A DNA stretch of 64,000 nt, taken from NCBI RefSeq assembly GCF_001638985.1, contig NW_017265141.1, positions 923,001 through 987,000 on the forward strand, written 5' to 3'. This DNA is from Phycomyces blakesleeanus NRRL 1555(-). Taxonomy: Eukaryota > Mucoromycota > Mucoromycetes > Mucorales > Phycomycetaceae. The notes under the pieces are model-generated. The model was given only the letters and a program-made list of their open reading frames with translations, did no database searches and was not told the origin of the DNA. This document shows positions 25,801 to 36,468 of this stretch, in pieces; position 1 is the first letter of the stretch; each line of letters starts with the position of its first letter. Position numbers and translations under genes: made by a program.

Positions 25801-25918
25801 TGCCGAACCTCACCATGGTGAGCATTGGCAGGCAGTAGCAAAAGATGTGGCAAACATTGGTAAGAAGGTGGACGAATTATTGAAGCTTTGTGCGGCAAGA
25901 CTCGATCAATTAAAGTAA
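22829..25918 (+). CDS. PRP6: Pre-mRNA splicing factor PRP6 (U4/U6.U5 tri-snRNP, 911 aa)
   Basis: Four exons: 22829-22962, 23079-23907, 24066-25685, 25766-25918 (2736 nt). The protein starts [20 protein letters not shown] and carries the PRP1 N-terminal domain (about 1-150), including [17 protein letters not shown] and [13 protein letters not shown] basic, charged helical part ([13 protein letters not shown]) follows. From about residue 240 to the end there is an array of HAT/TPR-like helical repeats with recurring W.....E/A.LE and A...L..A patterns. The length matches human PRPF6 and fission-yeast prp1 (about 900-940). The protein bridges U5 and U4/U6 within the tri-snRNP in the nucleus. All splice phases agree. 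I see no missing part. Confidence 0.96.
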
Positions 25919-27033
25919 AATAATAATAATTAATAATGAAAAATGAATAATGATAATGATAATGATAACAATGAGGTAAAAAAAAGCAAGAAGAAAAAGA
26001 AGAAATAAAAAGGAATAAAATAGAAAGAAAAGCTCTGTACTATTTTACCATTTTATTTTCATTTATCTCTCTATTTCTTTCTGTCTTTATCTTTGGTTTT
26101 ATGACTCTCTTGCTTGTATATAAACTTAATAAACCCAACTAATACATACATACAAATATTGTAGCTTGTAAATATGTAACTTGATCTTATAATGTAAAAT
26201 AGCAATACAAATAGAAGCCAAAGTCTGAATTCAACTTTATATGATAAGAAATGACTGTATTCCTTGTAGATTAGAGCTTTGAAAGGAGAAACCAAAGGAA
26301 TAAAAGGAGGCTGTGGTTTACGTAGTTTTGTGTGGTTCTGATCACCAATAATGGTTTCATTTTCAAGGGTAGAAAAAGAAAGAAAGAAAGAAAGGTGTAC
26401 AGTCGTGGCTGGTCAGGACATTGAATAAATAGATAGTACCTTGAATTAACAGCCCTATATTTTGTACCTTTTTATATATCTATCTATTTATTTATTTATA
26501 TTAGAGAAAGAAAAAGGGGAGATATAGCGTATCCTATCTATTTTATACTTTTTTTTTGGGTTGAAAATGTATATAAATTATGAATCTTTCTTGTTGATAT
26601 AGACTGTATGTGTGTGTGTGTGTGTGTATATTTGATTTTGGGGGTCGATTTCGCATCAAGAGCAAGATAAATGCCGTGAAAAGGGAAGAAAGGAACAAGA
26701 GGAGAATATATTAAGTCAAGAAAATAATATTATTATTATTAAAAGGACAGGAATGCTTTTGTGATTGCTGACCAAGGGGATAATTGAACCGCCTCGAGTT
26801 TCCTTTTTGGGGAATGCAGGGACATTGCAATAGTGAGTCTGACATTCTTGTCCCGAGTAATAAAGATAATAATAATCAATGCTAAATTGTGTAGAATGTC
26901 TAGTTAATATATGTATCTATATTTATGTAGATGTACAGGTACAGGTACATCTATAGGTATATTTTGTCTGATTTATATAAATTTGCCTATAGATTCATAA
27001 CTTTGTTCTTCTTTCACTTTCAGGAAAACAACC
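25919..27033. other. Intergenic region
   Basis: About 1.1 kb, AT-rich, with TAATGA units (25920-25972), AAAG tetramers (26374-26393), a GT run (about 26609-26627) and TACAGG units (26933-26950). A pyrimidine tract ending in CAG (27015-27024) just before the next ATG could be the acceptor of a 5'-UTR intron. Confidence 0.45.
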
Positions 27034-27870
27034 ATGGGGACTTATACTAGTTCTTTTCTTCACGGACTCATCTTTTGGACTCGCGCGTCTGTGCTCTTTA
27101 TATCCATCTTTGTTATCTTGATTACCCTTGGACTCTACAGCTCCGTATCTATTCCCATATTCTCTATCCTTGGCAATGAAAACACATTTATGTACGGAAC
27201 ACTCGAAAATTCGCATCAGGTGTGGGCAGTTGAGATGGTTCAGGACAGACGAGTTATTGCAACCCTAGTTGCCACACAGGCATCAATCTTCTGTCCACTC
27301 TTTCTCTTACTCGGACACCACTTCCAACCTGCGCCTCGTGCTAGTCATAGAGAACCCGGATCAAAATCAATAACAGGAACAGGAGCAGGAGCAGGAGGTG
27401 ATGTGTGGCGAGCATCAGCTGAACTGATATGTCAACTACTGATGCCACTTGGATTGTCGATGAGCTGGATGTTTTGTATTTTGTTTGACCGAAAGACATC
27501 GTTTGCTTTGTCAGGCTCACTGGATGAGTATTGGTTCTGGCCTGATCTCTGTGTTTCTCGCCCGGCTGGATTATTATCATATTCACCATCTTCATCATCG
27601 TCGTCTTTGTCACCGTCATCGTTGTTATCGTCATCATTATCATTATCACCATCATCTGTTGCATTGTGGGGATGGTCTACCTGCGCCACTACTCATGCCA
27701 CACACGCACTAAAATATTGTATTATAGCAATATTGTTGACTGAGGTTGCCCTGGTTCTGTTTGCAACATTTTCATTTGGATTCACAACCATGTGTGGGTA
27801 TCAAGAGTCAGAAGAGCCGGCTGCTGAAAAAAAGAGCGATGTAGTTGGGTATTGTGCCAATTCTGCTTGA
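27034..27870 (+). CDS. Predicted four-helix membrane protein of unknown function (278 aa)
   Basis: A single-exon frame of 278 codons with a good start context (ACAACCATGG). Four hydrophobic segments are visible at about 16-46 (ASVLFISIFVILITLGLYSS), 75-93 (ATLVATQASIFCPLFLLLGH), 132-152 (LICQLLMPLGLSMSWMFCIL) and 230-252 (CIIAILLTEVALVLFATFSF). The spacing is like small tetraspan families such as MARVEL proteins, but I see no decisive motif. Between helices 3 and 4 lies a Ser/Pro/Leu run of about 30 residues. It is encoded by TCA/TCG/TCT triplet repeats, so it is probably an expanded loop or, alternatively, an unrecognised intron. The last 20 residues are polar. Real coding is supported by the ordered hydrophobic pattern outside the repeat. 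Confidence 0.65.
   Translation: MGTYTSSFLHGLIFWTRASVLFISIFVILITLGLYSSVSIPIFSILGNENTFMYGTLENSHQVWAVEMVQDRRVIATLVATQASIFCPLFLLLGHHFQPAPRASHREPGSKSITGTGAGAGGDVWRASAELICQLLMPLGLSMSWMFCILFDRKTSFALSGSLDEYWFWPDLCVSRPAGLLSYSPSSSSSSLSPSSLLSSSLSLSPSSVALWGWSTCATTHATHALKYCIIAILLTEVALVLFATFSFGFTTMCGYQESEEPAAEKKSDVVGYCANSA
27590..27660 (+). repeat. TCA/TCG triplet repeat inside a coding exon
   Basis: Imperfect TCATCG-type units encode the Ser-rich loop of the four-helix membrane protein. The same DNA gives Asp- and Met-rich frames on the minus strand, which are shadows. Confidence 0.75.
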
Positions 27871-28822
27871 TCTGGAAACACTGTTTTTAGTTGTTATTAA
27901 TATTAGAATCAGCATTGGTAATGATAATGATACTAAAAAATAAACAAATGTACATATGGATTCATATATGCTCATCTGCATGAAAATATTTCTGTTAGAA
28001 AATATGTGTGTATAATGTAAACAAGTATACGAATCTATATATATATATATATAGACAACAATAGGCACAGGCAGATGTATTAATAATACATGACCACAAC
28101 AAGAACTTCTTCTTCTTCGTCAAATATATGTATCTCTCCATTAGTAAATAGTAATAGAAATTCTGCCCTCTGCTTTAATTATATTTTTTCGACCAACAGA
28201 TAAGAAATATATAGAGTTTGGTCAAGAGGAATAAATGTATATGTATAGGCAACAATAGTAATAGTAATAGTAATAGTAATAGTAATAGTAATAGTAACCA
28301 GATAAAACATCTACCATAATTTCAATAATATTCTTTACTATTTTGAATAATCGATTACACATGATTGATCAGTACACTCGATGAGATAATTTAATTTTCA
28401 GTTTATATTTTTGCTCTACAGAGGTACAGTCATATCGCATAATTGATTTCTTAATGTCTGGATCCCACCCAAGTAACCGATTTATGGCTTTATTATAGAT
28501 TTCATTATTATTATTTTGAAACAAAAGTAACGGCGAACAGCATGAAGGAATAACAAGCAAAATTTTGCATTTGAATAATCACCAAAAGTAATACTTCTTC
28601 TTCTTTTGTTTACAAGGTATATTCTAAAGAACAGCATGGGTCTATAAACCATAAATATACCAAAACACCCAAATAGTTTTGAACGGCGAAGATATTTCTC
28701 TTGATATATATATATATATATCGCCCATCGAATATATTTTGTATATTTTGATATATATTTATCTCTATCTCTATCTTTCCTTCTATTTTCTTTTACACTC
28801 ATTGTTTTTATTGTTGTGACTA
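27871..28822. other. Convergent intergenic region
   Basis: About 950 bases between the 3' ends of the membrane-protein gene (+) and the peroxiredoxin gene (-). It includes an AATAGT hexamer tract (about 28253-28297) and TA runs (28035-28052, 28704-28721). No gene seen. Confidence 0.5.
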
Positions 28823-29783
28823 TTACAGCTTTGCTAGCACTGCTTCTGCACCAGAAGAGGTAACGCCAGGCTTGGTCTCAACCCCGATGTACTTGACCAC
28901 CAGGTCGTCTACAACGATAGCAAACCTCTTTGATCGAGTACCCATTCCGTTCTTGGACAGATCCTGAGTTAAGCCAAGAGCTTGACTGAATACAGCACTG
29001 CCATCTCCTGCCATAATAATCTTGTCCTTTGTCTGACTGACCTTTCCAAACGCATTCATGACAAACCCATCTGCTACCGAAAGGCATACAATTTCACTAA
29101 CACCCTTTGACTTTAGAGCATCGTGTGCATTCAGAAATCCAGGCACATGCTCTTCTGAACAAGCAGGCGTAAATGGACCTTTATAGATAATCGTTATTAT
29201 GATTTTGTTTACATTGCTTTACATTACATTATATTATATTATATATATTAAGAAAAAAAAAGAGATGGGTCAATTTTATTAGTTACCTGGGATGGCAAAC
29301 AGAACAACCTTTTTACCCTTGAGTTTTTCATGGACCTTGAAAGCGAGAGGTCTGTTATATACATAGATATATATATATATATACATATATTGTTTAGCTT
29401 CAATATATACATATATTGTACATGTGTATGTGTATGTTTAATTATATTTATATTGAGATTACCGAGGACAGGCTGCCAGTTCTTCCTTTGGGTCAAAAGG
29501 AACATACTGAAGGACTCCATCGGGAATCTATTATTGCATTTATTTACAGCCAACCAAAAGAAAAGTATTAAATTATTAGAAATTTAGTTAAAACGGATAC
29601 TATTCAAGAGAGAGAAGAGATTTCTCTGCCGTCTTTATACATATATAAAAGAAATATCTGCCATATATCTATTTCTTACAGTATCTCCAACTTTGATCTT
29701 TGACCAATAATAATATCAATACTGAAATTAGTATCCTGTCCATTATTTGCATTGAAACAATTTTAAGAAAATAACGTTACCAT
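28823..29783 (-). CDS. PMP20: Peroxisomal type II peroxiredoxin, PMP20 family (168 aa)
   Basis: Transcript-order exons: 29783-29781 (ATG only), 29697-29680, 29527-29463, 29351-29287, 29178-28823 (507 nt, phases consistent). The protein reads IKVGDTIPDGVLQYVPFDP, then KKVVLFAIPG, then PFTPACSEEHVP. The last carries the peroxidatic Cys (Cys57) in the P...T..C active-site pattern of peroxiredoxins. The thioredoxin-fold remainder is complete and the length matches the family (about 165-170). It ends in AKL, a peroxisomal targeting tripeptide, so it probably reduces peroxides in peroxisomes. The first exon is the uncertain part: the next coding block has no upstream in-frame ATG, and ATG|GTAACG at 29781 spliced to the acceptor before 29697 is the neatest solution. 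If wrong, only the first residues change. Confidence 0.88.
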
Positions 29784-30320
29784 ATTATGTACACACGTAT
29801 ATGTAATTAATATACAGGCAAGAAAGAAGAAGAAGAAAAAGAAGAAGAAGAAATCAAAAGTATTCTCACAGAATTATTAAAAAAAAAAAAAAAACCCATT
29901 TTCAGACATTTCATATCACGTCAGCAAATCCAATACTCGGTGTTCACAACCTTGTATCATTTAGTATTTTTTAAAAAGGGCCAAAAGATCCACATATGTT
30001 TGTCTAAGCTACGAGTTACAACAATTACAAAAATTACAGCAGTTAGAACAGAACAGTTAGAACAGTTAGAACAGTTAGAACAGTTAGAACAGTTAGAACA
30101 ACAATGAAAATATTAATATGGTGAATGAAAATGGAAATAATAAACAACTGTTGCATTTCTTTGTTACTGTGATTTTGGTAGACTATTTGTAACCAAGTTA
30201 TACTATAGATTCAAGTTCAACCACTAAACTCAAATTACCTTTTTACATACATACATCTATCTATATATATATTCTTTTTTTTGTATCTTTTTTTATTTTA
30301 TTTTTTATTTTTTTATTTTG
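29784..30320. other. Divergent promoter region with a 9-bp minisatellite
   Basis: About 540 bases separate the peroxiredoxin and NDUFAF7 starts. A 9-base unit (GTTAGAACA) is repeated about six times at 30041-30100. A T-rich stretch (30270-30319) abuts the NDUFAF7 ATG. No other gene seen. Confidence 0.6.
30041..30100. repeat. Tandem repeat of unit GTTAGAACA
   Basis: About six near-perfect copies of a 9-base unit lie between two divergent genes. Confidence 0.85.
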
Positions 30321-32179
30321 ATGCCATTCCTTCAACGATTTACTAATGGCCAACCTAGTTTCATTCGTTTCTCACATCACAAAAGCATCAAAGTAATCAG
30401 ACTTGGATACAATCAATACTGTCGGCAACCACATTCTGCGGCCCGTTGTCTGACAACAAAATCCTCAAAGTCCTTTACGCGTACACATCCTTCTGCTCAA
30501 AATCAACATGAACACCATCAACAACGCCCGGGCTTCTTTACCCCTTTTTTTAGCCGGCACAATGACAAGGAACATGCCAAGTTTATTCGGAGTACAGCAA
30601 ACGATGCTTCTAGTCTGCCAAATGAACCCACACGTACAAAGATGCTTGTCCGAGATTTCATTGACAATTCATTGCACCATCCAAACTATGGATATTTCTC
30701 AAAACAGGCTGCTCTTTTCTCTCCAGAAGTGAACTTTGATTTCCTTTCAATGCGCGATCACCGAGAATTTATGAATATCCTTGGAAAGATGTACATAAGG
30801 ATGGAAAACGAACCTGATGAGGTGAATGGAATAAGATCCAGGCAGGTGTGGCACTCTCCTACTGAATTATTCAAGGTAATGCATATTAAGATTTTTACAC
30901 TGTTGCTTTGCCGTGCTTTTCTTGGCTTTGCTTGTAATATATTACTTGAATACTTGAATACTTGAATACTTGAATACTTGAATTGAATAATTTACTTGTA
31001 GTTTAATTCAAATTGCTTAAAATAATTATATTTATACTTATATATATATATATATACTCTACAACTACGATTACCATGATCACCATGATCACCGTGACTA
31101 TCATTATTCTATATATATATATATATAGCCGTGGTATGGTCATGCTATTGCAAAATACATGGTGTCCGAGTACAAGCTTAATCTGTACCCTCATAAGGAC
31201 CTCATTATTTACGAAATCGGCGCAGGTAATGGCACTCTGATGATGAACATACTAGACTACATAAAGGAGCACGAACCATCTGTCTACAAACGCACGCAGT
31301 ACAATATTATCGAGACATCCACCAAGCTTGCCCAAATACAGTCCGAGAGACAGGATATCCAAGAAGCGAAAGACAAGCACGCGTGTGTAAAGATTAGTAA
31401 CAAGAGTATCTTTGACTGGGATACATATGTTCCTGAACAGTGTTTCTTTTTAGGAATGGAAGTTATTGTATGTATATTTGGCTTGTTAAATATTCCAAAA
31501 TAATGAAATTTTGTTTTTGTTTTTGTTGTGTTAGGACAACTTTGCTCATGATTTGATCCGGTATGATCTGGAGACTATGGAGCCTTTCCAAGCATTGGTT
31601 AGCATTGACGACCAAGGGGATTATACTGAAATGTACGAGCCGGTCGGAAACGACCCTGTTATTGCCCAGTATCTTGGGATGCGCAAGCAAACCCACTACC
31701 GTAGCCCGGTACTGTCTAGCCGGGTATGGCACAGGTTCTTAGGATCTTTGCCGATTGCACCCAACATGACTGCACCCGAGTATATCCCAACAAAGCTGTT
31801 TTTATTTCTTGACATCTTGAAACAATACTTTCCTCACCACCGTCTTGTTTTGTCCGATTTTGCGTCTGTTCCGGACCCAATCGAAGGTGTTGACGGTCCA
31901 GCTGTGCAGACCAAATACCGCGGCTCGACCGTTCCCTGTTCGACCTACTTGGTCCAGCCAGGCTGGTTTGACATCTTTTTTCCGACCAATTTCGAATTGT
32001 TGCGAGAAATCTATCTCTTGGTCTGCCGTGGATCCAGGGCAGGGAATCAAAAGAGTGTAAGAATCCTGACACACCGCAACTTTTGTGAGAGATACGGAGA
32101 GATTGAAATGACTACGACCAGAAGTGGAGAGAATCCAATGTTGATGTATCATAGAAACATGAAAATGTTATTAACTTGA
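30321..32179 (+). CDS. NDUFAF7: NDUFAF7/MidA-family SAM-dependent arginine methyltransferase, mitochondrial (512 aa)
   Basis: Three exons: 30321-30875, 31129-31467, 31535-32179 (1539 nt, all phase 0). The N-terminus is rich in Arg, Ser and His with almost no acid for about 60 residues, as expected of a mitochondrial presequence. The methyltransferase fold follows: RDFIDNSLHHPNYGYF, then PTELFK, PWYGHAIAKYM, the SAM-binding loop IIYEIGAGNGTLMM (Gly-rich at about 216-220), and a later EVIDNFAHDLIRYD segment typical of the DUF185/MidA family. In animals NDUFAF7 dimethylates an arginine of NDUFS2 during complex I assembly. The same role is a family-based inference here and requires that this fungus has complex I. 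Compared with the usual proteins it has an additional His/Gln-rich linker after the presequence. Confidence 0.9.
30943..30986. repeat. Tandem TTGAATAC repeat in an intron
   Basis: About five copies of an 8-base unit lie in the first intron (30876-31128) of NDUFAF7. A TA run directly precedes the acceptor. Confidence 0.75.
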
Positions 32180-32816
32180 TTACTTTGTCGATCAAATAAT
32201 TAATCAAAAAATCAATAAAACATTAAGAGTGTTAATAATAATATGTATGTTGCTATTGATGGTGCTACTGATACTGATGCTGATACTGATATTATTATTG
32301 TGTAAAGAATAGCAAATATATAAATTGAAACAGAATTGAAACACAATGTTTATATATATATATATGATGGTGGGATATATGGGGTAAATAGGAAATAAAA
32401 GGAAACAAGACTTCCTTTCTTTTCTTTTTCTTATATATATATAAAGAAGAAGAGGAAGTAGAAAGAAAGAAGGAAAAGGTCTAAAAAAAAAAGCAATAGA
32501 AAGAAAACTAGTAAAATAATGTGTTGTGTAAAGTGTGTAGTGTAATTTAGTGTAATTTAGTGTAATTTAGTGTAGTTTAGTGTAGTTTAGTGTATTGTAA
32601 AGGGAGAGCTGGAGTGAGTTTGGATGCCATTTAAATAAAGAGAATAAAACAGAGCAAAATCAAACAGAAATGAAACAAAATAAAATAAAGTAAGATAAAG
32701 AAGTAAGAATTGATACGTGTGTAAAATGTTTTCTTTCTTTTTCAATTGCATCTTACTTTACTTTTACTTTACTTCGTTTCATTTTGTTTCATTTCGTTCG
32801 TTCATTTTTGTTTGTT
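32180..32816. other. Convergent intergenic region with a 10-bp repeat
   Basis: About 640 bases between the 3' ends of NDUFAF7 and the kinase gene. A 10-base unit (TGTAATTTAG and variants) is repeated six times at 32541-32600. The rest is purine- and TTTAC-rich low-complexity DNA. Confidence 0.55.
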
Positions 32817-35129
32817 TTACATCGTTTTGGTGACAAAGGCGGCCAAACCTTGTGCATTTGTTGTCTTTAACAGATCTTGTGAGATGTGAGCATCAATTTC
32901 CTATATTAAAACAACGTTGTAAATAACAAGAACAATAAAGCAGAATAAATTAATTAAAGAGCGATTTAATTAAATAGATTATCAAGTTTGTTTGATTAAT
33001 AATTCATTCAATCAATTGAATCAACTGAACCAATTGAAACGATAGATTTAACTTGGATCAAATCAGATTGAATTGAATTGCATTAGATTTAGATCAAATT
33101 AAACTAGACTACATTAAATTAAATTACTGGTAAGCTTTGTTGACTTACGGTTGCGGCATCTTTAGCAGATGGACGATTATCAGGATTCTCTTCAAGTAAC
33201 CATGCTACAAGGCCATTGCAATATACACTTGGGTAACTGTAGGTAAATGTTGGGCTGGCTTCTTCAAGAATCTTTTCAAATACAGCCTCGTCTTTCTTGA
33301 GAGCGTAGTGAGGTGGTACGCGATCCATCATTTCTATCAGAGTGATTCCTAATGACCACAGATCAACCTTTTCACCATAAGGCTGTTCACGAATCACTTC
33401 AGGTGCCATCCACTTTTAATAATAATAATATCAGATTAGATTAGATTGAGGTGAATTGAAATAGATGTGTTTTGTTTCCTATTCAGTAATTTACCTTTGC
33501 TGTTCCAAGTCTTTCTCTATTCACATGCTTACTACTCGTGGCAAGACCAAAGTCAGCTATAATACAAAAAAATTAAGAAAAAATTGAGCAGGTCAGTCAG
33601 TCAATCAGTAGTGAGAAATGAACAAGTACATTTATACATATAACATATACATAAATGAACGTGTGCATAAAATTTATAATACTTTTTTTTTAAAAAAAAG
33701 GTTTCCAAAAAAGGAATATAAAAAGAATTGCACATATACAGACAGATATAGATATAGATATACACATCATTCCACTTGTAAAAAGATCAGCTTACCTAGT
33801 TTAACCTCTCCGTTGGGTCCTATCAATAAATTCTCACACTTTACATCACGATGTATAAATCCTTTGGCGTGGAGGAACATGAGTGCATTTAAAGTCTACA
33901 AAACAAAACAAAAGCACACGCGCATACACACAGACACACAGACAGACAAATAGACAGATAGGTTATATGCATAAACACAAGCACAGACACGCACGCACGC
34001 ACGCATGTACATGTACATGTACATACACATACACATACACATACAGGATAGTATAGTATAGTATAATATTAATATACACAAGTAAGTAATAGATTCATTC
34101 ATTCATAATATTTTATATATTCTTTACCTCTTGAACGATATACACAGCATATTCTTCTGGTAGACCACGGACACACAGAACAGCAAACACGCTACACCGC
34201 ATTAAATCCATTGCCATCCAGACTTCGCTTTTGAAGACTGCAGCTTCTCTTAATTTGATTAAGTTGTTATGCCCGGTGGCCATGATCTTTAATTCTCGAA
34301 CAAGTGCAGCACGGTATTCGCGATCGTGGTCAAGTTTACATCTCTTCAAGGCAAGTCTGAGACCATTATTTGCGCTTTTCACCAGTACTTGAACGACTGA
34401 CCCATTAACACTTTTTTTTGGGTTGTTAAATATATATAAGATAAAATACAGTAAGGGGATAAGAATCAATAATCAAGAATAATATATTAACAAAAAAAAA
34501 GAATTTATCTTTTAATTCATTTTAATATGTACATAAATTATTCTTTATGCTTACCCAGTTCCGATTTCTTTTGAGCCAAAATAACGTGCCTTTGGTGCAT
34601 TTACCAGGTTGATCTTTGGTATGGCTTTCTGAAGGCGTTTTTCAAATGCAGACTCGTCAGGCATCGTCAAAGGCGCAGGAGGTGCAGGTGTCCAGTGTGG
34701 GGTGGCGCACGCAGGGTACCATGGTGGCTATATAGATAGATAGATAGATAGATAGATAGAATTAATAATTGCATTTACAAGGTGAGAAAATAAAGATAAA
34801 TGAACATATTTGAGAGTGACTTTTTTTTTGTTCTTTTATTTCTTTATATGTAGATTTAGCTATCATTATTACACGCATCGGTCCTGTCTGGACAGGCTTC
34901 TTTGGCGGTTCTACGCAAAAGGGTTGGAGATAGGCATTTCCAAGAATATTTGGTATTTCGCAATGACCAGGTGATCGCCAAATGACCGGTGGTTTCTATT
35001 AGTGATTGAAGAAAGACATTGGCAGAAGAGGATGGTGGGATGTGGTTTATCATTTGAAATCAGTAAATGACTGTGAATTAATTATATGATTTTCTTTTGG
35101 GTTTCTTTCTCTTTCTCACCTTGTATTGT

Positions 35130-35176
<47 letters not shown>

Positions 35177-35299
35177 TTGCTGTTCATTTGATTGTTTGAT
35201 TGGAAATGAGCCAATCGATCGTCGTTTGGTAGAGACTGGTGTGGAGTGGGTTGTGCTTTTGTTGGTGGTTGTTGCAGTTTCTGAACAGGATTTTCGCAT
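32817..35299 (-). CDS. PAK/STE20-like serine/threonine protein kinase without a visible CRIB domain (422 aa)
   Basis: Exons in transcript order: 35299-35120, 34995-34873, 34727-34555, 34410-34128, 33895-33796, 33556-33495, 33412-33149, 32900-32817 (1269 nt, phases consistent). The N-terminal 60 residues are Ser/Thr-rich and end in a Gln tract. A Pro-rich linker follows ([24 protein letters not shown]). The kinase domain (about 140-410) has a complete glycine loop (GTGVNGSV), the ATP lysine (LALKRCK), [13 protein letters not shown] and WMAPEV, and reads [17 protein letters not shown]. The overall look is STE20/PAK group. The usual PAK activation-loop threonine is replaced by Glu (RERLGTAKW). 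An in-frame stop precedes the ATG at 35299, so a CRIB exon upstream would need another intron; none was found. Substrates are unknown. Confidence 0.87.
34733..34761. repeat. GATA tetranucleotide repeat in an intron
   Basis: Seven GATA-type units sit at the 3' end of the kinase intron 34728-34872, next to the acceptor (minus strand). Confidence 0.85.
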
Positions 35300-36468
35300 T
35301 TTTTTAAAAATATTGATAATGTTACTGTTGGTTTATTGTCACAGGAAGAGAGAGATAGAGAGGTAAAGAGGTATGTATATGTGCGCAAAGATGAATAGAG
35401 ATAGAGATAGATATTGGTTAGTAAGTGATTGAGTGAGTGAGTAAGAAATATAGAAAGAAGGAAGGAAGGAAAAGAGAGAAAGAGAAAAGAGAATGAAATA
35501 ATGACAATAATATATATAAGAGGGTAATAAATAGGGCCGGGTGGTTCTTTATGAAATGTAAAAATGAAATATATAGAACCACACGACCCAAGTTATGTGA
35601 TGATTTTTTTGGTTTATTTTTTTATTCTTTTTCTTTTTTTTTTTGGTCCTCTTTCTATATTTGTAATATTTCTAATCTGCAATCTCTATTTATTAAATTT
35701 TATATAATATATATATATATACTTCTTTATTCACTCATTCGTTTATTCATTTGTTCATTTTTTTAATTTTATTTTAATTGAATTGAAGTGTATTATAGTG
35801 TAGTGCAGTGTAGTGTAGTGTAGTGTAGTGTAGTGCAGCTATTCTGTAGTGTACTGTGCTGTAAATTCTTACATTTGTATATATATAGATTGCTGATATG
35901 ATAATAATAAATATAATAGATATATTTCAAGTGTTTCTTTCTGTTCTGTTGATTTGGATTTGGATTTGGATTTAAATTGCTGTTGCGGTATCCTGAATGA
36001 GATAGAAAGAGTTGTGGAAAGGGTTTGTAGGCGTTAAATGAGTGGTTTGCCTATAGACAGAGACTTGCTGAGTTAAGGGGAGAAGGAGGAAAATTGAAGG
36101 GAAGGAGAGGAGAGGAAGGTAAGGGAAAGTAAGGTAAGGTGAAGTAAGGTAAGGAAAGGAAAGGAGGGGAGTAAAGGAAAGTAAAAGGGGTGGGATGGGG
36201 GAGAAATTCAAAAAAAATGAAAAATAATAATAAGAGGAAGAAAGAAAAGAAACCAAGAAAGAAATAAAATAAAGATACCAAAAAAAAAAAAAATTGAATG
36301 CCAGCCTAATTCATTACACACAAAATAACACCCACGCTCACTTCATTACATCTATATACCAAGCACACCAATCATATCCACATTCATAAACAAATTATAT
36401 GATTACATATTTCTCTCCTCAATCTATATTTTTTATTGTGTTGTGTTGTATTGTATTGTCTTTCCTTG
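35300..36468. other. Upstream region of the kinase gene
   Basis: About 1.2 kb between the kinase start and the 3' end of the next minus-strand gene. Contains GTAGT pentamers (about 35804-35837), TTTGGA units (35950-35971) and a 130-base purine-only-like tract (36060-36195, AGGAAAGG-type). No credible gene. Confidence 0.5.
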
